NCBI GenBank assembly: GCA_045809945.1
Contig: JBJMWW010000180.1
Location: 1 to 7,663 of the forward strand
Length of the DNA: 7,663 nucleotides
Reading direction: 5' to 3'
Source: CADDYX01 sp045809945
GTDB taxonomy: Bacteria; Verrucomicrobiota; Verrucomicrobiia; Chthoniobacterales; UBA10450
Position numbers and translations under genes: made by a program. Shown here piece after piece: positions 1 to 4,659 of the stretch. The stretch's first letter is position 1. Every line of letters begins with the position of its first letter. Under the pieces are notes generated by a model. It was not told where the DNA came from. It was given only the letters and a program-made list of their open reading frames with translations, and ran no database searches.

Positions 1-47
1 CCTTCGAAAACCCTGCCGTCTTCGAGTGCGAGAATCGCGCGTGTCAT
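1..47 (-). CDS. carA: Carbamoyl-phosphate synthase small subunit, N-terminal fragment
   Basis: The 15 complete codons at the left edge read MTRAILALEDGRVFE, with a glycine codon beginning next. This matches the start of CarA proteins, which typically open with a short strand of the form AILALEDG-VFEG. CarA is the glutaminase subunit of carbamoyl-phosphate synthase: it releases ammonia from glutamine for CarB, feeding pyrimidine and arginine synthesis in the cytoplasm. The ATG is preceded by AAGGA-type sequence (minus strand) with nine bases of spacing, which supports this start. Only the first beta strand is present, so the identification rests on a short but distinctive peptide. No catalytic residue is in the window. 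The gene follows the 6S RNA and its terminator on the same strand and is separated from them by a palindromic repeat, so it is probably transcribed from its own promoter. Confidence 0.75.
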   Translation of the reverse strand, partial: MTRAILALEDGRVFE

Positions 48-56
48 TCGGTGTTT

Positions 57-62
57 TCCTTC
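57..62 (-). promoter_or_regulatory. Ribosome-binding site of carA
   Basis: On the minus strand this reads GAAGGA, nine bases before the ATG of carA. It is a good Shine-Dalgarno match and is what fixes the start of the truncated carA gene. The pheS and pheT genes on the same strand have no comparable site. Confidence 0.6.
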
Positions 63-73
63 GCATGCCGCTT

Positions 74-179
74 CTGTCATGTCGAGCCCTTCGACTTCGC
101 TCAGGACAGGCTGCGTCGAGACATCTCCGTGCCTTTCGACAGAGACACGAGGATTCCTCGACTTCGCTCGGAATGACAG
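74..179. repeat. Palindromic intergenic repeat upstream of carA (SFGAKSRN-like 'tcgacttcgctc' type)
   Basis: The element starts with CTGTCAT (74-80) and ends with ATGACAG (173-179), forming an inverted pair. The 12-base word TCGACTTCGCTC occurs twice in the same orientation, at 91-102 and 158-169. Read on the minus strand it begins CTGTCATTCCGAGCG, a sequence style widespread as an intergenic repeat in several environmental phyla (recalled, not searched). It lies between the 6S RNA terminator and carA and would fold in a transcript entering carA. Reading frames through it (26-256 and 79-282 plus, 101-328 minus) give low-complexity peptides and are not credible genes. Whether it is mobilised by a REP-associated tyrosine transposase cannot be seen here. 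Confidence 0.7.
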
Positions 180-185
180 AGCGCG

Positions 186-225
186 AAGCAAGAAAACCCC
201 GAGCAGCATTTCGCCACTCGGGTTT
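186..225 (-). terminator. Intrinsic terminator after the 6S-like RNA
   Basis: On the minus strand, AAACCCGAG (plus 217-225) pairs with CTCGGGGTTT (plus 194-203), with a single bulged G and a loop of about 13 bases. The stem runs directly into a T-rich tract (TTTTCTTGCTT). It lies right after the closing helix of the 6S candidate and before carA, so it most likely ends the 6S transcript and any read-through from rplT-pheS-pheT. Confidence 0.75.
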
Positions 226-229
226 CGCA

Positions 230-420
230 AAGAGTCGCCCCGCAGGTGCCGTTTAGGTGGATATCCCGTTCCCTTTCGGTAACGGGCGGACGACCGTCGC
301 AGGAGCATCTGACTTCCAATGAAGGCATGCCATAGCCCCAAGGCGACCAAGCCTCCTTGAGTCAACTGCAGTATCGGTTCGGGAATCACACCTGGTAATC
401 TCGAACATCGCAGGGCAAAT
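230..420 (-). ncRNA. ssrS: 6S RNA (candidate)
   Basis: About 190 bases on the minus strand, between pheT and a terminator, look like 6S RNA, the long hairpin RNA that mimics an open promoter and binds the housekeeping RNA polymerase holoenzyme. The ends pair: GCCCTGC (plus 410-416) with GCGGGGC (plus 237-243), one G-U. The 5' arm has GCGATGTTCG, like the GAGATGTTCG of E. coli 6S. Next comes GAACCGATA, like GAGCCGATA in E. coli. The 3' arm has CTGCGACG, also in E. coli 6S, and then a local hairpin (CCCGTT paired with AACGGG), placed like the CCTTGAACC hairpin near the E. coli 3' end. Arms in between also pair (TTGACT with AGTCAG, GCAG with CTGC, CCG with CGG). Length fits the 180-200 nt norm. 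The E. coli comparison is from memory. Exact ends are estimates. No clear promoter is seen, so it may be partly processed from pheT read-through. Confidence 0.75.
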
Positions 421-462
421 CCGGTCGGCAGCGCACGATCCGCGTTGCCGTTTGTGAAAGAA

Positions 463-2787
463 CTATTCCCGCAGTTCCGCTCCAAGTTCGCGCTGCAACC
501 GCTCGCGAATTCGATTGTGAACCACAGTCACTTCGTCGTGCGTCAATGTTCGGTTCTTGTCGCGGTAAGTCAATGTGTAAGCCATCGATTTTCGTCCGGC
601 GCCGAGCTGTTCTGCGTTGGCGCTGAACAAATCGAAGAGCTGCACGTCGGCCAGCAGCGGTTCCTTGGCGGAATGAATTACGCGCTCGATTTCCGCGTGT
701 TGCGATTTCTCCGGCAGAATCATCGCGATATCGCGTGAGACCGGCGGAAATCGATCAACCTCCGCGTACTTCACTGAGCGTTGCGACGTGAATAAACTCT
801 CGAGCCCGATCTGCGCGACAATCACCGAACCCGCAACCGGCGCGTTAGCTGCCGTCGGTTGGCCGATCATGCCGATCACTTCGTTGCGCAGCACCACCTC
901 GGCATAGAGCGCAAACTCGGGATGCTCTGCTTTGCGGAAAGTTACCTCGCGCAACCCGAGTGCCTCGATCGCGCCTTTTGCGTCGAAGATATCGAGATGC
1001 CGCGCTGCGCTGGCGCGCCAATGCGGCTGCGATAGCGCATTGCCGTGGAGCACGAATCCGAGTGACCGGCTCTCGCGCACTTCATCGCCGCGGAAGACGC
1101 GCCCGATTTCGAAAAGACGAATGCTCGCGGCGCCGGAGCGAACGTTCCTCTCGACCACGCCGAGCAATCCCGGCAGCAGACTGGGCCGCAAACCGACATG
1201 ATCTTCGCTCAAGGGATTGCGGAGCTCGAACGCGCAACGCGTCCCGCGCGGCAAGAGCACTGAAGTTTTTGCTTCGAAGAATCCGCAGGCGATCAGTCGC
1301 TCGCGCAATTGCATCTCGAAATCGAACCGCATATCCGCTTCCGATGCCGGCGTGAAGGAACTGCGGCTCGCGCTCGGAATATTATTCACCCCGAAACCGC
1401 GGACGATCTCTTCGATCAAATCCTCTTCGCGCCGCAGATCGCGCCGGTAGCTCGGAATGCGCCACCAGGTTTCGGTTTCGCCGGCATGGCCGACTTCGAC
1501 CAGGCCGAATCGACGCAAAAAATCATTTATCCGGTCGTGCTCGATCCGGGTGCCGATGACGCGGTTCGCATGTGCGTAGCGCAAGGCAAGGTTCGCCGGA
1601 TCGAGCGGCAATTCGCCGGCGGTGGCGATGCTCTGCTGCGGTGCACCGTGCGCGAGCTGCGTGATCAACTCGGTCGCGCGCTGCGAGGCGCGCAGCACCA
1701 TTCCCGGATCGACGCCTCGCTCGAATCGGTAACTCGAGTCGCTCGGCAGGTTCAATTTGCGCGCCGTTCGGCGAACGCTCGTCGGCAGGAAATAGGCGGC
1801 CTCGAGCAAAACGTTGCGCGTGCTCGCAGTTACGCCGGTGTCCTCGCCACCCATCACACCGCCGATTGCGACGGCGCGTTTCTGATCCGCAATAACGAGG
1901 TTCTCCGGGCCTAACGAGTAAGTGCGGCCATCGAGCGCGAGAAATTTTTCACCCTCATCTGCCAGTCGAACGTTGATTGCGCCGCTGAGCTTGTCGGCAT
2001 CGAACGCATGCAGCGGCTGGCCGAGCTCGAGCATGACGAAGTTCGTGATGTCGACCACGTTGTTGATCGAGCGAATACCGACGCTTTCGATTTTCGCGCG
2101 CAGCCAGTCGGGACTCGCGCCAACCTGCACGTTGTCGATCCGCCGCGCCGAATAGAAGGGACATTCGACAATCGCGCTGATGTGAACGCCGGTGCCCGCC
2201 GATAGATCAGAGACAGGCGAAAGCTCGACGAGCTTTTTACCAGTTAGCGCACTGATTTCGCGCGCGAGCCCGAAATGACTCAGCAGGTCGGGCCGGTTCG
2301 GCGTGATCTCGACGTCAAAGATTGTGTCGGCCGGGAATAGCTGAGCGAGCGGCGCGCCCACCGGCGCGTGCGGTGAAAGAATGAGCAAACCGGATGCGTC
2401 TTCGCCCAGTCCGATTTCGATCGGGCTGCACAGCATGCCTTCACTTTCCACGCCGCGCAGTTTGCTCTTCTTAATGTCGAGCCCGTTCGGCAAATGAGCG
2501 CCCGGCAACGCCAGCGGCACCTTGTCGCCGGCTTTGTAGTTCTTCGCGCCGCAAACGATCTGACGCGTCGAGCCGCTCCCATCGTCGACCGTGCAAACGC
2601 TCAGTCGATCGGCGTTCGGATGCTGTTTCGATTCGCGAATCTGCGCGACGACGATGTTCTCGAAGGCGCCGCCGCGTTTTTCGATCGCCTCGATCTCAAC
2701 ACCGGCCATCGTGAGCAGCTCTGTGAGTTCATCGACACTCGCCGGCAATTCGACGAACTCGCGCAGCCAGTTAACGGAAAATTTCAT
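463..2787 (-). CDS. pheT: Phenylalanine--tRNA ligase beta subunit
   Basis: A full-length PheT of 774 residues, close to the usual ~790. With PheS it forms the (alpha-beta)2 enzyme that charges tRNA-Phe with phenylalanine in the cytoplasm. Visible domains are: an N-terminal segment opening MKFSVNWLREFV; the OB-fold tRNA-binding domain (about 42-155, with HPNADRLSVCTVD); the conserved ITPNRPDLLSHFGLAREI stretch (161-178); the B3/B4 editing region (about 205-370, including GQPLHAFDADKL at 256-267); the B5 domain (about 400-475); the catalytic-like core; and a C-terminal FDX-ACB anticodon-binding domain (last ~95 residues, with RFPPVSRDIAMIL). The frame stays open upstream to 2835, but those 16 codons fall inside a palindromic repeat and encode MLARSLACARDD-type sequence, so ATG at 2787 is the better start. 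It has no clear Shine-Dalgarno site. pheS lies 97 bases upstream, and the repeat fills most of that gap. Confidence 0.96.
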   Translation of the reverse strand: MKFSVNWLREFVELPASVDELTELLTMAGVEIEAIEKRGGAFENIVVAQIRESKQHPNADRLSVCTVDDGSGSTRQIVCGAKNYKAGDKVPLALPGAHLPNGLDIKKSKLRGVESEGMLCSPIEIGLGEDASGLLILSPHAPVGAPLAQLFPADTIFDVEITPNRPDLLSHFGLAREISALTGKKLVELSPVSDLSAGTGVHISAIVECPFYSARRIDNVQVGASPDWLRAKIESVGIRSINNVVDITNFVMLELGQPLHAFDADKLSGAINVRLADEGEKFLALDGRTYSLGPENLVIADQKRAVAIGGVMGGEDTGVTASTRNVLLEAAYFLPTSVRRTARKLNLPSDSSYRFERGVDPGMVLRASQRATELITQLAHGAPQQSIATAGELPLDPANLALRYAHANRVIGTRIEHDRINDFLRRFGLVEVGHAGETETWWRIPSYRRDLRREEDLIEEIVRGFGVNNIPSASRSSFTPASEADMRFDFEMQLRERLIACGFFEAKTSVLLPRGTRCAFELRNPLSEDHVGLRPSLLPGLLGVVERNVRSGAASIRLFEIGRVFRGDEVRESRSLGFVLHGNALSQPHWRASAARHLDIFDAKGAIEALGLREVTFRKAEHPEFALYAEVVLRNEVIGMIGQPTAANAPVAGSVIVAQIGLESLFTSQRSVKYAEVDRFPPVSRDIAMILPEKSQHAEIERVIHSAKEPLLADVQLFDLFSANAEQLGAGRKSMAYTLTYRDKNRTLTHDEVTVVHNRIRERLQRELGAELRE

Positions 2788-2799
2788 CGCGCAATGGTT

Positions 2800-2875
2800 G
2801 TCATCCCGAGCGCACGCGAGGGACCTCGCAAGCATTCGGACCGACTGTGAGGTCCCTCACTGCGTTCGGGATGAC
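2800..2875. repeat. Palindromic repeat in the pheS-pheT gap (GTCATCCCGAGCG type)
   Basis: GTCATCCCGAGCGCA at the left pairs with the right end for 15 base pairs (one G-T). After a small internal loop, GAGGGACCTC (2818-2827) pairs with GAGGTCCCTC (2849-2858), giving a long imperfect hairpin. The left arm is almost identical, differing by one base deletion over about 35 positions, to the start of the element at 4498. It occupies most of the 97-base pheS-pheT spacer and ends only about 12 bases before the pheT ATG. In the operon mRNA it would therefore form a strong structure just upstream of pheT. Confidence 0.85.
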
Positions 2876-2884
2876 GGCAAGTGT

Positions 2885-3898
2885 TCATGCGAACTGCCGC
2901 AGGAAACGCAGATCGTTCTGCGCGAAAAACCGAATGTCCGGAATGTCGAACAGGATCATGGCAAGGCGGTCCATGCCGAGACCGAATGCGAATCCCGTCC
3001 AGACGCGCGGATCGTAGGCGTCGTCGCCGCGGGCACGATTCACTTCCTCAAAAACCGCCGGATGCACCATGCCGCAGCCGCAGACTTCGATCCATTTCTC
3101 GCCGCTCTTCAACGCTTTCGACCGCACATCGATTTCGAGACTTGGCTCGGTGAAGGGAAAATAATGCGGACGAAAACGCACCTGCGCGTCCGGCCCGAAC
3201 AACTCGTGCATGAAGAACTCGAGCGTGCCTTTGAGATCGGCAACGCTGACGTCCTCGTCGACATAGAGTCCCTCGATTTGATGGAACTGCGCCGCATGCG
3301 TCGCATCGATCTCATCTCGCCGGTAAACTGATCCCGGCGCAATGACGCGAATCGGCGGCGGCTGTTTCTCCATCGTGCGGATCTGCACGTTGGAGGTATG
3401 CGTGCGAAGCAGCCGGCCATCCGGTAAATAGAATGTGTCCTGCTCGTTGCGCGCCGGGTGCTCAGGCGGCGTGTTGAGCGCGTCGAAGCAATGCCATTCG
3501 TCTTCGACGTCGGGTCCATCGGCGATCGCGAAACCCATTCGGCGAAAAATCCCAACGCTGCGCTCGAGCATTTGTGTGAGCGGATGGAGCGCGCCGAGCT
3601 CGTAATGCGTGCCCGGCAACGTCACGTCTACGTTCGCCAACTCCGCCGCTTCTTTTGCTGAACGCAATTGCTCGGCGCGCTGCTCGATCGCCGCCGTGAC
3701 CGACGTCCGCGCTTCGTTCAGCAGTTTGCCGACGACTGGTTTCTCCTCCTTCGCGAGCGACTTCATCTTGTCGCTCCACGCTGAGATGCTGCCGCTGCGG
3801 CCGAGATATTTGACGCGCGCGGCATCGAGCGACTGCTCGTCGGCAGCCGATTCGACCTCGCCCAATGCGACAATGCGCAGCTCTTCCAGCGGATGCAT
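2885..3898 (-). CDS. pheS: Phenylalanine--tRNA ligase alpha subunit
   Basis: PheS, 337 residues (normal is 330-350), is the catalytic subunit of phenylalanyl-tRNA synthetase, a class II enzyme. The N-terminal ~90 residues form the helical coiled-coil arm that contacts tRNA-Phe. HPLTQ at 105-109 begins the catalytic core. Class II motif 2 is at about 191-210 (VYRRDEIDATH then QFHQIEG). The FRPHYFPFTEPS stretch at 242-253 is a PheS signature that lines the phenylalanine pocket. Motif 3 is GFAFGLGMDRLAM at 302-314. The C-terminus, FFAQNDLRFLRQF, is typical. The frame is open to 3934, but the 12 extra codons lie within a palindromic repeat, so the ATG at 3898 (MHPLEELRIV) is preferred. No Shine-Dalgarno site precedes it. 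It lies between rplT (70 bases upstream) and pheT, the usual arrangement for co-transcription. Confidence 0.96.
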   Translation of the reverse strand: MHPLEELRIVALGEVESAADEQSLDAARVKYLGRSGSISAWSDKMKSLAKEEKPVVGKLLNEARTSVTAAIEQRAEQLRSAKEAAELANVDVTLPGTHYELGALHPLTQMLERSVGIFRRMGFAIADGPDVEDEWHCFDALNTPPEHPARNEQDTFYLPDGRLLRTHTSNVQIRTMEKQPPPIRVIAPGSVYRRDEIDATHAAQFHQIEGLYVDEDVSVADLKGTLEFFMHELFGPDAQVRFRPHYFPFTEPSLEIDVRSKALKSGEKWIEVCGCGMVHPAVFEEVNRARGDDAYDPRVWTGFAFGLGMDRLAMILFDIPDIRFFAQNDLRFLRQFA

Positions 3899-3905
3899 CG
3901 CTAAT

Positions 3906-3966
3906 TCTGTAGTCGCGCCGCTCTGTCGGCGCAAAAGGCACGGCGACAGAGCGCCGTGGCTACAGA
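3906..3966. repeat. Near-perfect palindrome between rplT and pheS
   Basis: Positions 3906-3928 pair with 3944-3966 over 23 positions with one mismatch and two G-T pairs. The outer word is TCTGTAG/CTACAGA and the inner word is CCGCTCTGTCG/CGACAGAGCG; the loop is 15 bases. It fills nearly the whole 70-base rplT-pheS spacer, starting three bases past the rplT stop codon. Its sequence differs from the GTCATCCCGAG family, so it is a second repeat type. It lacks a following T-tract on the minus strand, so it is not a standard intrinsic terminator. It could set the relative level of rplT and pheS by RNA processing or partial pausing (inference). Confidence 0.85.
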
Positions 3967-3968
3967 GC

Positions 3969-4349
3969 TTACGCGGCTTTCTTGTTCTTCTTCTCGTCCA
4001 GCGCGCTCTTTACACGCTCGACGATTTTTCCGAACGCCGCTTCGTCGCTGATCGCGAGCTCGGAAAGAATCTTGCGGTCGAGACCAATCGCGGCCGCTTT
4101 CAATCCTTCGGCGAAACGCGAATAGGTCAGTCCCTGCGCGCGGACGGCTGCGTTGAGCCGCTGCACCCAGAGCATGCGGAAATTGCGCTTCCGCGTTTTA
4201 CGATCGCGATAGGCCCAGTACTGGCCCTTCATCGTTGCGTCCTTGGCGTAACGGAAAAGTTTTGATCGGCGTCCGCGATAGCCTTTGGCCTTTGCGAGAA
4301 CGCGTTTGCGTCGCGCCCGGCTGGCCGGCGCGTTAGTTGCACGTGGCAT
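3969..4349 (-). CDS. rplT: 50S ribosomal protein bL20
   Basis: A 126-residue, very basic protein that matches bL20. It opens MPRATNAPASRARRKRVL, continues with KGYRGRRSKLFRYAKDA and the conserved MLWVQRLNAAVRAQGLTYSRF block (about 59-79), and ends in a lysine-rich tail. bL20 binds 23S rRNA early in large-subunit assembly. In several bacteria it also represses its own operon by binding the leader mRNA through structures that mimic its rRNA site. Length is slightly above the usual ~118 because of the C-terminal tail EKKNKKAA. The start is well supported by AAGGAG nine bases before the ATG. In most bacteria the order is infC-rpmI-rplT. Here nothing resembling rpmI lies upstream, and the next gene is divergent, so rplT appears to be first in the transcript rplT-pheS-pheT. 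Confidence 0.96.
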   Translation of the reverse strand: MPRATNAPASRARRKRVLAKAKGYRGRRSKLFRYAKDATMKGQYWAYRDRKTRKRNFRMLWVQRLNAAVRAQGLTYSRFAEGLKAAAIGLDRKILSELAISDEAAFGKIVERVKSALDEKKNKKAA

Positions 4350-4433
4350 GGTTGTTTACTCCTTCAGCGAATTGTTCAGGTGGTTTAATCTGCGCGACCT
4401 CATTCGCTGATCTGACCGCGCGTTGGCGATCAG
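4350..4433 (-). promoter_or_regulatory. rplT leader with two mutually exclusive hairpins (possible autoregulation)
   Basis: In the 5' leader (minus strand) CTGATC (plus 4428-4433) can pair with GATCAG (plus 4407-4412), extended inward by GCC/GGT. Alternatively CAGCGAAT (plus 4402-4409) can pair perfectly over 8 bp with ATTCGCTG (plus 4365-4372), which is immediately next to the AAGGAG ribosome-binding site. The two hairpins share plus 4407-4409, so they cannot both form fully. This is the layout of a switch in which one fold exposes and the other crowds the translation start. bL20 autoregulation through its leader is established in E. coli and Bacillus; that it works here is inference. I did not resemble it base by base to the known Rfam L20 leader. 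Confidence 0.45.
4359..4364 (-). promoter_or_regulatory. Ribosome-binding site of rplT
   Basis: On the minus strand this reads AAGGAG, nine bases before the rplT ATG. It is the strongest Shine-Dalgarno in the window. It directly abuts ATTCGCTG (plus 4365-4372... read on minus), one arm of a possible leader hairpin, so its accessibility may depend on which hairpin forms. Confidence 0.7.
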
Positions 4434-4659
4434 GTGCGCAGATAACTTAGGGCGCGAAGCTTAGCTGATTATTGCGTCGTGACAACAACTACGGGTGGTC
4501 ATCCCGAGCGCCGCGAGGGACCTCGCAAGCTGGTGCCGATTCAAGTTTGCAATTGCGGTCGACGCGACCATTCGCGAGGTCCCTCGTGGTCTGCGCGGCT
4601 CGCGATCACAACCGCTTTTCGCGCTCGCCGCTAAGCGCTCGTTCCATAAAATCGCCGCC
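4434..4659. other. Divergent intergenic region between rplT and the cyclase gene
   Basis: Together with the rplT leader, about 310 bases separate the two divergent starts. The part next to rplT must hold its promoter; on the minus strand TTGTTG/TTGTCA words near 4485 could be a -35 element, but no good -10 at the right distance is evident. The middle is occupied by the palindromic repeat at 4498-4609. The last 50 bases before the cyclase GTG (4610-4659) are not part of the repeat and contain an AT-rich word (CATAAAAT, about 4645-4652) but no convincing promoter. No tRNA, small gene or rpmI homologue is visible. Confidence 0.5.
4498..4609. repeat. Degenerate palindromic repeat upstream of the cyclase (GTCATCCCGAGCG type)
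   Basis: The left arm GTCATCCCGAGCGCCGCGAG followed by GGACCTCGCAAGC is nearly the same as the left arm of the element at 2800. The right arm (about 4573-4609: CGAGGTCCCTCG then a decayed copy ending GCTCGCGATCAC) is a diverged inverse of it. The spacer between arms is longer than in the 2800 copy and contains unrelated sequence. The plus strand through this repeat is open and in frame with the cyclase, producing a peptide beginning VIPSAARDLAS, which is translated repeat rather than a conserved protein segment. Confidence 0.8.

Noticed and set aside
26..328. Small open frames at the left end (both strands)
   Set aside because: They translate the repeat, the terminator and the 6S candidate, and give compositionally odd peptides. 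The real gene at the edge is carA on the minus strand.
1309..1914. 201-codon plus-strand open frame inside pheT
   Set aside because: Antisense to a conserved part of pheT, with no family resemblance and no ribosome-binding signal.
2591..3331. 246-codon plus-strand open frame antisense to pheT and pheS
   Set aside because: It lies wholly over the two well-identified synthetase genes and the repeat between them, and its peptide shows no recognisable domain. It is a shadow frame of GC-rich coding sequence.
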